From Nitrospirota bacterium (lineage in GTDB: Bacteria > JACPQY01): a stretch of DNA of 64,000 nt. Each line of letters opens with the position of its first letter. Positions within the stretch are counted from its first letter, which is position 1. Positions 9,240 through 17,914 of the stretch are shown one piece after another. The translations under genes were made by a program, and so were the position numbers. Location: positions 62,001 to 126,000 of the forward strand of contig JACPAV010000011.1 of assembly GCA_016180645.1 (NCBI GenBank). Direction: 5' to 3'. The notes beneath the pieces are model-generated. The model had not been told where the DNA came from. It ran no database searches and worked only from the letters and a program-made list of their open reading frames with translations.

Positions 9240-10038
9240 TCAATTCTTTTCGGTTCTTATCGAGAAACGCCTCGATCTTGGGGAGGACGATCGCGGGCTG
9301 TTCCAGGATGGACAGGTGGCCGGACCCCGGCACTTGCACCATCTCCGAGCCCGGAATGGCACGATGGATCGCCTCGGCATGGCGTGGGGGAGTGGCAATG
9401 TCCCGATCGCCTACCATGACGAGAGCGGGCTTCCGAATTCGGCCGAGCTGCGAAAGGATGTCGGTTCGTCGAATGACGGCCAGCGAAGCTCGATAGACGC
9501 CACGCACATGATTCGACAGAAGTCTTGACTTCAGTGTTTCCAGAATCGGGGACGGCTTCGAGCCGAATTCCGGCGAAACCATCAAGTGAAGCACCGCTTG
9601 GACTTGCTGTTCGTTCGGCTCCATGTCCTTCGTCATTTCGGCCCACTGCTCGAACTCCTCCCGTTTCTCTTCCGCTTCTGCGGAGGTATCCAGCAAGACG
9701 AGCGCCCGAATCAGCCCCGGATGCGCGAGGGCCAGCCGCATGCCCACCATGCCTCCCATGGAAAGGCCGACATAGTGAACGGACTTCAATCCCAGACGGG
9801 TGATCAGCGTGGAGAGGTCAACCGTGATGTCTTCGAGCGAATAGTCTGCATCCACCTTTTCCGATTCGCCATGGCCGCGGAAATCCACCTGGATCGTCCG
9901 GAATTGTTTCGACAGCCGGGTGGTGGCCTCATCGTACATGGAACCGTCCAGGGTCAGAGAATGGCCGAACAAAATCGGCGAACCGCTCCCACGCTCCCGA
10001 TAGTGAATTTCAACGCCGTTGACCCGGAGCTTCGGCAT
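9223..10038 (-). CDS. Alpha/beta-fold hydrolase
   Basis: This hydrolase has 271 residues. The oxyanion HG-type loop is near FGHSLTLDG, the nucleophile elbow GLSMGG near residue 96, the acid in VGDRD, and the catalytic His in GSGHLS. The family resembles 3-oxoadipate enol-lactonase and related esterases; the substrate is not fixed by sequence. The start is set at MPKLRVNG (10038), which matches the family start; four more upstream codons are possible. It sits 33 nt after the second acyl-CoA dehydrogenase of the cluster. Its last residues (NHGIM) are encoded by an intergenic-type repeat. Confidence 0.85.
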   Translation of the reverse strand: MPKLRVNGVEIHYRERGSGSPILFGHSLTLDGSMYDEATTRLSKQFRTIQVDFRGHGESEKVDADYSLEDITVDLSTLITRLGLKSVHYVGLSMGGMVGMRLALAHPGLIRALVLLDTSAEAEEKREEFEQWAEMTKDMEPNEQQVQAVLHLMVSPEFGSKPSPILETLKSRLLSNHVRGVYRASLAVIRRTDILSQLGRIRKPALVMVGDRDIATPPRHAEAIHRAIPGSEMVQVPGSGHLSILEQPAIVLPKIEAFLDKNRKELNHGIM

Positions 10039-10071
10039 TTCAGATCTCAAATCTCAAATCTGAAATCCTCG

Positions 10072-11295
10072 TCAGCCGCCTTGTTCGGCTTTGGGATAGT
10101 CCACCAGCCGCCGCGCGATGACGATCCGCTGGATCTGTCCCGTCCCTTCCACGATATCCATGGCCTTGGCATCGCGGAAAAGCTTTTCCGCCAGATAGTC
10201 CTTCGAAACGCCGGCTTCGCCAACGATTTCCAGAGCGAACGTGCAGGCCTCAAGACACACGGGCGCCGAATAGGCCTTGGCCATCGAGGCCATGAGCGTG
10301 TTGGGCTCCCGCAGATCCGCCATCCAAGCCGCCTTCCAGCACATGAGCTTGGCCACTTCAATTCTGCGTTTCATCGTCGCCAACCGGTCCAACACGCGGT
10401 GGTAACGTGGAATCGGCCTTCCGGTCATGTAGTTCTGTTTCACAAAATCTCGCGCGTACTCGTAGGCCGCTCGCCCGATGCCTACGGCCATGGCGGCGAT
10501 GATGGGCCGGGACATATCGAACGACTTCATGGCCGAGACGAATCCTGCATTTCCTTGGTAGGCCGCCTCGCCTCCCAGGAGGTTCTCCCCCGGGATCCGG
10601 CAGTCGGAGAGCGAGAAAGTGGCCGTCTCATACGACACCAGCCCCATCTTCTTCTCCAATTTCGGCGTGCTGAAACCGGGCGTCCCCTTCTCCAACACAA
10701 ACGCCCGATGTCCCGCACGGCCCTGAGTTCGATCCACGGTCGCATAGACGACCACCCAGTCGGCCCGCGGCGAGTTCGAGCAAAAAGACTTCTCGCCGTT
10801 CAGAACCCAACCCTCGCCCTTCTTCTCGCATCGCGTGGCGATTCGGGCCACATCGGAGCCGGCCCCCGGCTCGGTCATGCCGAACGCCCCCCAGCGGGGC
10901 TTCGACTTGTCGCGAAAGATTCCCAGAAACCGTTCCTTCTGCTCGGGCGTCCCGATCTGCAGAATCGGAGGTCCTCCAAGGCCCGGACCCGGCAGCGAAA
11001 CCGCCATCCCTCGATCCCAAAACGAGCCCTCCTCCGCGCTCAATACGGCGGTCCGGATGGCCCAGCGCTCTTTTCCTTCCTTCGAGCGATCGTCAACAGG
11101 CGTTTCCTCGTCGAGCCGCCTAGCCATGAAGCCCATTTCCGCGATCATCTTGTAGAACGGGTGGTCGGGTGGATGCGGATGCCCCTGACGATCCGCCGCG
11201 ATTCCCAGCGGACGAAGATGCTCCTTCCCGAGCCAGCGGGTCATTTCGACGAAGTTCTGAAGTTTGGGGGGAATCTCCAGCGATTGCATAATCAT
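10072..11295 (-). CDS. Acyl-CoA dehydrogenase, catalytic subunit-like
   Basis: This acyl-CoA dehydrogenase has 407 residues. It contains the FAD-contact motif GMTEPGAGSD (about 140-149), the helical C-terminal domain, and the motif DIVEGTGQIQR with the acidic residue expected for the catalytic base. The start ATG overlaps the stop of the upstream acyl-CoA dehydrogenase gene by ATGA, which implies translational coupling. The partner lacks the matching Glu and FAD motif, so the two probably form a heteromeric enzyme like the FadE/ChsE pairs of steroid side-chain degradation (inference). It would introduce an alpha-beta double bond into a CoA thioester. Confidence 0.88.
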   Translation of the reverse strand: MIMQSLEIPPKLQNFVEMTRWLGKEHLRPLGIAADRQGHPHPPDHPFYKMIAEMGFMARRLDEETPVDDRSKEGKERWAIRTAVLSAEEGSFWDRGMAVSLPGPGLGGPPILQIGTPEQKERFLGIFRDKSKPRWGAFGMTEPGAGSDVARIATRCEKKGEGWVLNGEKSFCSNSPRADWVVVYATVDRTQGRAGHRAFVLEKGTPGFSTPKLEKKMGLVSYETATFSLSDCRIPGENLLGGEAAYQGNAGFVSAMKSFDMSRPIIAAMAVGIGRAAYEYARDFVKQNYMTGRPIPRYHRVLDRLATMKRRIEVAKLMCWKAAWMADLREPNTLMASMAKAYSAPVCLEACTFALEIVGEAGVSKDYLAEKLFRDAKAMDIVEGTGQIQRIVIARRLVDYPKAEQGG

Positions 11296-12341
11296 GCCGC
11301 CTGAATCTGGAGAGCGAGAGCCCGGTCCGCGTCGGCCTGCGCCCCGTCGATTCCGCCAAGCAGAAGCGTGAGCGCCCGCGCCTCCCGCATCCATTTCTCG
11401 ACCGGATGGTCCCGCACGTACCCCGCGCTGGCCAGGAACTGAACGGCGTAGTTCGACACGAACAGCGCGCACTCGGCGGCCTGGAGGTAGGCCGAGTGCA
11501 ACTCGAAGGTCGAATCGGCACCCCGGTCCACATTCAATGCCGCCTCATGGACCAAGAGTCTCGCACCTTCTACGGCAATGGCCATGTCCGACAGCGTGAA
11601 CGCTACGGCCTGGTGGTGCGCCACTTTCTTTCCGAACGCGATGCGATCAAGGCAATACTGACGGGCGTACTCGTAGGCCGCCCGGGATAGTCCGAGCAGC
11701 ATGGCCGCGACGTGCAACCGCCACAGTCCGACCAGCTTCAGTGAAGCGGCCGGCTGAAGATTCATCACCCATTCCGCACGTCCCTGGATCTCCGCCCGCG
11801 AAGAGCCGAGGGCGTCCAAGGCCCCGGGAACGGTGGGTTCCAACTTGACGCCCGTCGCCAGCAGGACAAGCCGATCACCCTGGATGAGGAAGAGCGCATC
11901 GCAACGGTTTGCGGGAAGATATGGAATGACACCTGAAACCGTTTCTTGCCCCAGGTTCAGCCGCTCATCGAGGTCCACATACGTGGAAGGTACAAAACCA
12001 TCTCCCTGTTTCGAAGCGCGGGCAAGGATTCGCTCTGCCGGCTCACCCAAGTCCAGAGCGGAGGCACAGATCCACGAAACCCGATCCAGAGCCAGCCCAG
12101 CCGCGGCATCCCCCCACGCAATTTCTTCAAGGGCCATCATCTTGGTCAACCATCCCATGTGGGAACCACCCAGCTTCTCCGGCCACGCAAGCCCAAGAAA
12201 CCCCAAACCCTCGTACTGGCGCACGAGATCCGGGCTGACTCCGCTTTTTTCCGTCTCCCTAAGTCGGGCGCGCAGACTCGCGCCAAATCTCGCAGCCGAC
12301 TCAACCACCATCTTCTGCTCATCCGACTGAGTGAAATTCAT
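11292..12341 (-). CDS. Acyl-CoA dehydrogenase-like subunit lacking catalytic residues
   Basis: This member of the acyl-CoA dehydrogenase superfamily has 349 residues. The N-terminal helical domain (QKMVVESAARFG, EYEGLGFLGLAWPE-like) and the C-terminal helical bundle are clear. The usual FAD motif (TEPxxGSD) is not recognisable in the middle domain, and the C-terminal site that reads EGT in the neighbour reads GGID here. It is therefore probably a non-catalytic partner of the enzyme encoded next to it, as in alpha2beta2 acyl-CoA dehydrogenases. It lies 44 nt downstream of the luciferase-like gene. Confidence 0.82.
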   Translation of the reverse strand: MNFTQSDEQKMVVESAARFGASLRARLRETEKSGVSPDLVRQYEGLGFLGLAWPEKLGGSHMGWLTKMMALEEIAWGDAAAGLALDRVSWICASALDLGEPAERILARASKQGDGFVPSTYVDLDERLNLGQETVSGVIPYLPANRCDALFLIQGDRLVLLATGVKLEPTVPGALDALGSSRAEIQGRAEWVMNLQPAASLKLVGLWRLHVAAMLLGLSRAAYEYARQYCLDRIAFGKKVAHHQAVAFTLSDMAIAVEGARLLVHEAALNVDRGADSTFELHSAYLQAAECALFVSNYAVQFLASAGYVRDHPVEKWMREARALTLLLGGIDGAQADADRALALQIQAA

Positions 12342-12385
12342 TGCGGTTCAACCTCCTTCTTTCGCCTTACACCCGGCTCCTTGCG

Positions 12386-13450
12386 TCACAGATACGGCAT
12401 CACCTTCTCGGCATAGAGTTTCATGGATCTCTTGACCTGCTCGGAAGGCATGACGCCCATGTTGAACCCGCCGATAAAGAAATTAACCCCGGTCTCCACG
12501 CACGGCTTGAGCATGTCGATGACCCGCTTCGGATCACCGTACGCCAGCGGCGTCCGGGAAATATCCGTCATTTTGTCGAAGTCCATGTCCTCCATGCCGT
12601 ACTGGTCCAACGGTTTGTCCGAAGGCCACGTGTCCTGGATTTTCTTGCTGATGGTCTTGAACAGGTAGTCGCCTCCGTGGGCGAACGCCATCACGGTCTT
12701 GATGAAATAGTCCTGGGCGACCGCCTTCGCCCGCTTGTCGTCTTCATCCACGTAGATCCATTTGAAGAAGGGCTTCGTCGTGAGCGATCCGTTGCGCCCC
12801 GCCTTCTTGGCGACGTCCGCATGGATGTCGTAGCAGTGACTGATCTCATACGGAGTGAACCCGGCTCCCGGCACAATTCCGTAGCCTCGCTCCGCCGCCC
12901 AAACGATCTGTTCGTCCCGGGTGGTGGTGACGTAGACCGGAGGATGCGGCTTCTGGAAAGTCTGCGGACAGATGTGGAGATCGTGGATCTTGAAGAACTC
13001 ACCCTCGAAATCCACCTTCTCCTGGGTCCACGCCTGAACGCACACGTCGATCGCCTCCCGCATCATCTTCGCGTTGTTCTTGATGTCGCGCCCCCAGCCC
13101 GTGAATTCGTAGCCGCGATATCCGGAACCCACGGAGAAGACCATCCGGCCCTCGGAATACTGGTCGAGCATGGCCACGTTCTCCGCCAGCCGGATCGGGT
13201 CGGCCAGGGGAGCGACGATAACCATCGGCCACAGGAGGATCTTTTGTGTGCGGGCGGCCACCCACGATAGGTACAGTTCAACTTGCGGCATGATGCCGTA
13301 GTGCTCGCCGAAATGATGTTCGGCGGGACAGATCGCATCGAATCCCAGCTGCTCGCCGTAGACCGCCTCATCCACCGCCAGCCGGTAGGCCTTGTTCACG
13401 GAAATCTGACCGAGTGTTTCGAACAGATAAAACAGTCCGGAACGAATCAT
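12386..13450 (-). CDS. LLM-class flavin-dependent monooxygenase
   Basis: This protein has 354 residues and belongs to the luciferase-like monooxygenase superfamily (TIM barrel, FMN or F420). The motif CPAEHHFGEHYG near residue 40 matches the AEHHF signature of the bacterial luciferase-type branch, and SVGSGYRGYEF near 105 is a typical flavin-contact region. Bacterial-luciferase relatives use reduced flavin supplied by a reductase; a flavin reductase-like gene lies at the end of the same cluster. The start overlaps the stop of the acyl-CoA ligase gene by 4 nt. The substrate is unknown; an aldehyde, ketone or acyl-CoA derivative would fit the neighbours. Confidence 0.87.
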   Translation of the reverse strand: MIRSGLFYLFETLGQISVNKAYRLAVDEAVYGEQLGFDAICPAEHHFGEHYGIMPQVELYLSWVAARTQKILLWPMVIVAPLADPIRLAENVAMLDQYSEGRMVFSVGSGYRGYEFTGWGRDIKNNAKMMREAIDVCVQAWTQEKVDFEGEFFKIHDLHICPQTFQKPHPPVYVTTTRDEQIVWAAERGYGIVPGAGFTPYEISHCYDIHADVAKKAGRNGSLTTKPFFKWIYVDEDDKRAKAVAQDYFIKTVMAFAHGGDYLFKTISKKIQDTWPSDKPLDQYGMEDMDFDKMTDISRTPLAYGDPKRVIDMLKPCVETGVNFFIGGFNMGVMPSEQVKRSMKLYAEKVMPYL

Positions 13451-14967
13451 GATGAACCTCCCATGGATTTCTCGAACCCCTGATATCGTTGTCTCAGCTC
13501 CTTCTTCAGCACCTTCCCCATCGGATTGCGGGGAAGCTCGGAAACGAAGACAACCCTTTTCGGCAACTTGTAGGCAGCCAGTCGGTCCTTCAGATGAGAT
13601 CGGAGTTCATCCTCGGACACGGGCTTCCCGCCCTTGACCGCCACAAAAGCCGTGACCATTTCGCCCAGTGTATCGTGGGCCAGACCGATGACGGCCGCCT
13701 CGCGAACGGAGGGATGTTCCAACAGAATACCTTCCACTTCCATCGTCGACACGTTATTGCCGCCTTGGATGATGATGTCTTTGATTCGATCCACCAGAAA
13801 CAGGTAGCCGTCCGCATCCAAGTAGCCTACGTCCCCCGTGTGCGTCCATCCCTCGCCATCCCACACGCGCGAGGTGGCCTCGCGATCCTTGAAATACTCC
13901 CGTGTCTTGACCCCCGGCATCCGCATCAGGATTTCGCCCGGTTGTCCCGGCGGCCGGTCGCGACCGGAGTCATCGACGATACGCACCTCGCACTCGCCCA
14001 CCGGCTTCCCCACGGAGTTGGGCTTCACGCGGTGGTCGCCCGGAAGAAGCATGCATGCGGCGCCGCCCGCCTCGGTCAGCCCGTAGATGTTGAAAATCAT
14101 CGCATTGGGGAACAGTTCGCCGATTCGCGTGACCGCCCAGGGTGGCATGGCCGCGGCGCCAAAGCTGACCGAAAACATGTGTGAGAAATCCCGCCGGTCC
14201 AGGTCCGGCACCTCCTTGAGGATTTTCAGCCACATGGGCGATACGGCATAACAGGTCGTCACACCACCCTTCTCCAGTTGGTCGACGTAGGTGTGCGGAT
14301 CAAACTTCTCCATCACGATATTGTGCATGCCGGCCCTTACGCAGAACACGAGGTAGGCTGCCCCCGCGAAGGTATGGATGGGAAGCGGATTCAGGAACGT
14401 TCTCCCTCCATAAAGCATCTCGAAGGCCGGGCTCACTTTCCCCACGATGTTCGCATGCGACGCCAAAACACCTTTGGGAGTACCGGTCGTTCCCGATGTG
14501 TAGATCAGTTCGGCGGGATCCGTTTCGGCCACACTCACCCGCGGCTGATCCGCGGATGCGGCGCCAAAGTCCTTGCGGATCGCTTCCAGATAGAGAACCC
14601 TCTCGCCGAAGGGTCGCAGGACCTCCCGCGCCGACTCGCCTGCCAAAATGAATCGGGCCCCGCTGTGTTCGACCAACTCGTTCATTTCCCGCGGGGTCAG
14701 CCGGGCATTCAGGGGCACGACCACTCCTCCCGCTTTCTGCACTCCAAAGTAACTCACCCCGTGCCACGGCGCCTCGGGATTGGTGAAACAGACTCCCACT
14801 CGATCCGATTTCCGAAGTCCCCGCTGAATCAGAACATTCGCCAGATGACTAGAATCGATTTCCATTTCGCGGAAGGTGACGCTCCACTTCCCCAGGACGC
14901 TGATGGCCTCCTGATTCGGCCGCCTTTTCGCCATTTCAGCTAGGAGGCCCGGCACCCAGTTGAGCAT
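13447..14967 (-). CDS. Acyl-CoA synthetase (AMP-forming)
   Basis: This class I adenylate-forming enzyme has 506 residues. The P-loop-like YTSGTTGTPKG is near 176, followed by YGLTEAGG, the HTGDVGYLDADGYLF hinge region, and the C-terminal catalytic Lys in NPMGKVLKK. It activates a carboxylic acid to its CoA thioester at the cost of ATP to AMP. The start codon overlaps the stop of the OB-fold gene by one base, and its 3' end overlaps the monooxygenase start. It would supply CoA esters to the paired acyl-CoA dehydrogenases and the thiolase-like protein. Confidence 0.92.
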   Translation of the reverse strand: MLNWVPGLLAEMAKRRPNQEAISVLGKWSVTFREMEIDSSHLANVLIQRGLRKSDRVGVCFTNPEAPWHGVSYFGVQKAGGVVVPLNARLTPREMNELVEHSGARFILAGESAREVLRPFGERVLYLEAIRKDFGAASADQPRVSVAETDPAELIYTSGTTGTPKGVLASHANIVGKVSPAFEMLYGGRTFLNPLPIHTFAGAAYLVFCVRAGMHNIVMEKFDPHTYVDQLEKGGVTTCYAVSPMWLKILKEVPDLDRRDFSHMFSVSFGAAAMPPWAVTRIGELFPNAMIFNIYGLTEAGGAACMLLPGDHRVKPNSVGKPVGECEVRIVDDSGRDRPPGQPGEILMRMPGVKTREYFKDREATSRVWDGEGWTHTGDVGYLDADGYLFLVDRIKDIIIQGGNNVSTMEVEGILLEHPSVREAAVIGLAHDTLGEMVTAFVAVKGGKPVSEDELRSHLKDRLAAYKLPKRVVFVSELPRNPMGKVLKKELRQRYQGFEKSMGGSS

Positions 14968-15395
14968 CAGGCGGTCCGGGTCGGTTTGAATTGGTGCAGG
15001 ACGATTCCGCCCTCGATCTCGATGAAATCGAGTTCAAGATCCTGCCCGATGGAGAGACTTTCGATCGGCGCGTCGACCTTTGAGAGGATGTGGCCCAGTC
15101 CCTCAATCTCCACTAGACCCAGGACGTCCGGTTTCATGAACCGCAAGGCCCGATCCTGCTGTGAAAAGGCGTAAAGTTTGGCCTTCCTGGGAAGATCCAC
15201 CCATTCCGTCTCGCGATGGCCGCACGCCGGGCAGAAATTGCGCGGAGGATAGTGAAGAGCAGCGCACTTCTTGCAGCGCGTGGATTTGAATTCCCGTGCT
15301 CTGAGATGGTCGAAGAACGTGTGAGTCGCCTCGTCCCCGTAGTGATCGAGTCCCAGCTTTCCCAAATTGGCGATGATGTCGCGAGGGTTGTCCAC
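14967..15395 (-). CDS. Zn-ribbon/OB-fold (DUF35) thiolase partner
   Basis: This protein has 142 residues, the normal length for DUF35 proteins. Four cysteines form a rubredoxin-like zinc ribbon (CKKCAALHYPPRNFCPAC, about 38-55), followed by an OB-fold beta-barrel. Such proteins bind SCP2-type thiolases and are needed for their activity, as with ChsH2 and Ltp2 in steroid side-chain cleavage. The GTG start at 15395 is chosen because AAGGAGG lies 9 nt upstream and the protein then matches family length. The upstream gene is exactly such a thiolase, and its stop is 2 nt before this start. Confidence 0.88.
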   Translation of the reverse strand: MDNPRDIIANLGKLGLDHYGDEATHTFFDHLRAREFKSTRCKKCAALHYPPRNFCPACGHRETEWVDLPRKAKLYAFSQQDRALRFMKPDVLGLVEIEGLGHILSKVDAPIESLSIGQDLELDFIEIEGGIVLHQFKPTRTA

Positions 15396-15397
15396 GT

Positions 15398-16612
15398 CTA
15401 CCGCCCTCCTTCCAGAATAAAAACCGATGAGCCGTTCAGCATCCCATGTTCTGCGTGAACGAGGGCTAGGTCCATATCCTTTCTCGTCGTTTGCAATTCG
15501 CCGCGCAAGGCCTTGGTCGCACCCCAGACCTCCATCATCGGGGTGGCTGCGGCGGGATGACCGAGTGAAAGGCGCGACCCCGAGGGGTCCACCCACACTC
15601 CCTTCCCGTCCGGCCCGATCGAACCGTCGGCAAATGCCTTCCACGCCTTGCCTCGCGGGAAAAATCCCATATCCTCAAGAATAATCAATTCCGTAGCAGA
15701 GAACACGCCGTATATTTCGGCCACGTCCATGTCCTTGGGTTTCACTCTCGACTGCTCGAACGCTTCGCGGCCCGCCCGCCGGATGCTTTCAAAAGTCGAA
15801 ATGGGCTTCGTGGTGGAGAAGAACGATGAAGGATCGTGCCACTCGCCCATGCCCACAACCCAGACGGGTCTCTTCTTCAACCTTTGCGCCACGTGGGGGG
15901 CTACCACCACGGCGGCCGCCGCTCCGGAAGCGAACGCTGAGCAATCAAGGAGGGTCAGCGGCGGGCAGATCATGGGGGATGCCGGCACGTCCTCGGGTTT
16001 CACCGGGTCATGAAACATCGCCTTGGGGATACGAATCGCATTCTCGCGCAGCAGCGCCGGTACCCAGTTAAGCTGCTCGCGGGTGACGCCCGTTTCGTGC
16101 ATGTCCCTCTGGGCGGACATCGCATAGTACGGGATGGGCGCCCCCAAGCCATACAATCCGTCGTAGGGTCCGTACACGGAAAAAAGCGAGGTGACCGTCG
16201 ACATCAGGAACTGGGCCATATCCATGCTGCCGTCCATCGAGGGTTCCATCCGGATATCGATGGCGCAGGCCACGCACACCTCGCAGCGTCCCGCCCTCAC
16301 CTCGTAGATCGCGTGACGGAACGCTTGGGCCGCCGTCGCCCCGCCATTCTCGATCATCGTCTCCACTTTGAGCGGCCGGCCGAAGAAGTGGCCCATGTGA
16401 TGGGCGTGCATGGCGTGGCTGAGCCCGGCGATGCCGGGCGGGGTAAACACCATGCCATCCACGTCGGTCAGCTTGAGCCCCGCGTCGTCCAGGGCCTCGA
16501 ACACCACGGCTTCGATTTCGTTCTTGTAGGGCCGCTTGAAATGTTTGGCGATCGCGCTCATGCCGACGCCCGCCACGGCGGCCTTCCGCGCGCGCTTGCC
16601 CCTACCGGCCAT
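15398..16612 (-). CDS. SCP2-type thiolase/aldolase without the nucleophilic Cys
   Basis: This thiolase-fold protein has 404 residues. Where catalytic thiolases have the nucleophile in an NCS/C-type motif, this protein has ENGGATAAQ, so the Cys is absent. An active-site-like Tyr is present in EIYGVFSATE and a His in EHGMLNGSS. Cys-less thiolases paired with DUF35 proteins can act as retro-aldolases (Ltp2 with ChsH2), and the DUF35 gene follows immediately. A retro-aldol cleavage of a 3-hydroxyacyl-CoA is therefore a plausible role, but is inferred. The gene overlaps the end of the MerR regulator by 11 nt. Confidence 0.85.
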   Translation of the reverse strand: MAGRGKRARKAAVAGVGMSAIAKHFKRPYKNEIEAVVFEALDDAGLKLTDVDGMVFTPPGIAGLSHAMHAHHMGHFFGRPLKVETMIENGGATAAQAFRHAIYEVRAGRCEVCVACAIDIRMEPSMDGSMDMAQFLMSTVTSLFSVYGPYDGLYGLGAPIPYYAMSAQRDMHETGVTREQLNWVPALLRENAIRIPKAMFHDPVKPEDVPASPMICPPLTLLDCSAFASGAAAAVVVAPHVAQRLKKRPVWVVGMGEWHDPSSFFSTTKPISTFESIRRAGREAFEQSRVKPKDMDVAEIYGVFSATELIILEDMGFFPRGKAWKAFADGSIGPDGKGVWVDPSGSRLSLGHPAAATPMMEVWGATKALRGELQTTRKDMDLALVHAEHGMLNGSSVFILEGGR

Positions 16613-17324
16613 GTCGTTCCTCCTTCGCGTTCTCCTGACCCATCTTCTCCATTTCCTTCCGGATCGACCGCAACATCTTCCGCACGATCTTCCGATGCAT
16701 GACGCCGATGAGTTCGTTGGCGCTGCTCATGATCTCCCCCGCCACGGCGATCAGATCCTCCACCTTCATCTTGCCCACGACTCCCCGCACGGCCAACTCG
16801 ACCTCCCTCCGCGCCAGAGGTTCGAGCGCTTCCTTGTACATGCGCAGTTGTTCCACTTTGAAGCCTCGCTCCGGATTGAAGCCCGCCTTCCGCATTTTCA
16901 CCAGCAACCGCACGATCGCCGCGTCGTCGGCATCGTAGTAACGCTTCCCATCCCGCGCCTCCGGCTCCACCACGCCGATCCGCGCAAGACGTTTGATCTC
17001 CTCCGAAGAAAGGTGTCCCTCCTCAAGGAGTTTCTGCTCCTCCACCGGTTCGAAACGGGTGCCCGCCACCGGTCCCCGGAAAATATGGAAATACGCGCGA
17101 ATGTCGTTGAGGTCAGGCGTGTTCTTCATGATCCTGCGCACGACGTGAAGAGGCAGGAAGGCCTTCCCCTGAAGTTCCTTGATGAGCTTCACGCGCTCCA
17201 CCGTGCTGCGCTCGTAGTAGGCCATGTTCCGGCTTGTCTTGACGGGCTTCGGGAGCAGCCCCTGCTGCATGTAGAATTTGATGGTGCTCGGCGCGACGGC
17301 GGCCCGTCGGGCGATCTCGCTCAT
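16602..17324 (-). CDS. MerR-family transcriptional regulator
   Basis: This regulator has 240 residues and an N-terminal winged helix of the MerR type (MSEIARRAAVAPSTIKFYMQQGLLP), then a dimerising coiled coil and a long C-terminal region without recognisable metal-binding cysteines. The start at 17324 is preferred because AGAGGAG lies upstream and the family start follows directly; an ATG at 17348 is also in frame. It is the first gene of the catabolic cluster and faces the thioesterase gene. Two TTGAC/GTCAA dyads lie in the shared intergenic region, so it probably controls both sides and itself. The inducer is likely an acyl-CoA or related intermediate, by inference. Confidence 0.88.
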   Translation of the reverse strand: MSEIARRAAVAPSTIKFYMQQGLLPKPVKTSRNMAYYERSTVERVKLIKELQGKAFLPLHVVRRIMKNTPDLNDIRAYFHIFRGPVAGTRFEPVEEQKLLEEGHLSSEEIKRLARIGVVEPEARDGKRYYDADDAAIVRLLVKMRKAGFNPERGFKVEQLRMYKEALEPLARREVELAVRGVVGKMKVEDLIAVAGEIMSSANELIGVMHRKIVRKMLRSIRKEMEKMGQENAKEERHGR

Positions 17325-17376
17325 CTTGAGCCGCTCCTCTTGCAGCATGTTGGAAGTACCACTTACTACTTCGTCG

Positions 17377-17419
17377 TTGACCTGTCAAGCCTCCGAAACA
17401 ATTTGACCCAAGGGGTCAA
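17377..17419. promoter_or_regulatory. Two dyad operators between merR-type gene and thioesterase
   Basis: TTGAC-CT-GTCAA (17377-17388) and TTGACCC-AAG-GGGTCAA (17403-17419) are two perfect inverted repeats sharing the TTGAC/GTCAA half-site. The first contains a TTGACA hexamer on the minus strand and the second overlaps the -35 of the plus-strand thioesterase promoter. They are the best candidates for binding sites of the adjacent regulator. Confidence 0.6.
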
Positions 17420-17431
17420 GCGCCGTATCGT
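17403..17431 (+). promoter_or_regulatory. Promoter of thioesterase gene (leaderless type)
   Basis: TTGACC, a 17-bp spacer and TATCGT are followed by exactly 6 nt and the ATG at 17438. Transcription is therefore expected to start at or next to the start codon. Confidence 0.55.
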
Positions 17432-17437
17432 GGCCTG

Positions 17438-17893
17438 ATGGAAAAGGGATCCGAGGGGGAGCGCCGGTACGTTCATATCACCAAGGGCTGCTTCGGCTGC
17501 GGCACGGAGAACCCAGCCGGCCTCGGACTCAAGCCGTATCACGACAGCGACGGCCTCATCGCCGAGTTCACCCCGAAACCGCAACACCGGGGTTTCACGG
17601 CCGTCGTCCATGGTGGGATCATCGCCTCGGTACTGGACGAGGTCATCACCTCTGCTGCGGCCGTGAAGATCGATGCCCTCGTAGCCACGGTGGCCATGGA
17701 GGTTCAGTTCCTTTCCGCCATGAAACTGGAAGGAACCTATTTGGTCAGAGGCCGCTACACGGGGGAGAAGGACAAGACCCACACGGCGGAGGGCGAGATC
17801 ACCGATTCCGAGGGTCGCCTCATCGCGCGCGGCCGAGGAAAGTTCCTCCCCCTCACGCCGGGCCGCGTGGAGAGATTTTTGTCAAACGGGTGA
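17438..17893 (+). CDS. PaaI-type hotdog thioesterase
   Basis: This acyl-CoA thioesterase-like protein has 151 residues and a single hotdog domain. The motif VVHGGIIASVLDE (about 52-64) matches the HGG(I/V)xxxLxD(E) signature of PaaI/DUF4442-like thioesterases. An N-terminal CFGCGTENPAGLGL segment is typical of one subgroup. It is divergently transcribed from the regulator and catabolic cluster and shares their operator region. It may relieve CoA sequestration when intermediates accumulate. Confidence 0.85.
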   Translation: MEKGSEGERRYVHITKGCFGCGTENPAGLGLKPYHDSDGLIAEFTPKPQHRGFTAVVHGGIIASVLDEVITSAAAVKIDALVATVAMEVQFLSAMKLEGTYLVRGRYTGEKDKTHTAEGEITDSEGRLIARGRGKFLPLTPGRVERFLSNG

Positions 17894-17914
17894 GTGAGCC
17901 CGAGGTCGCACTCC

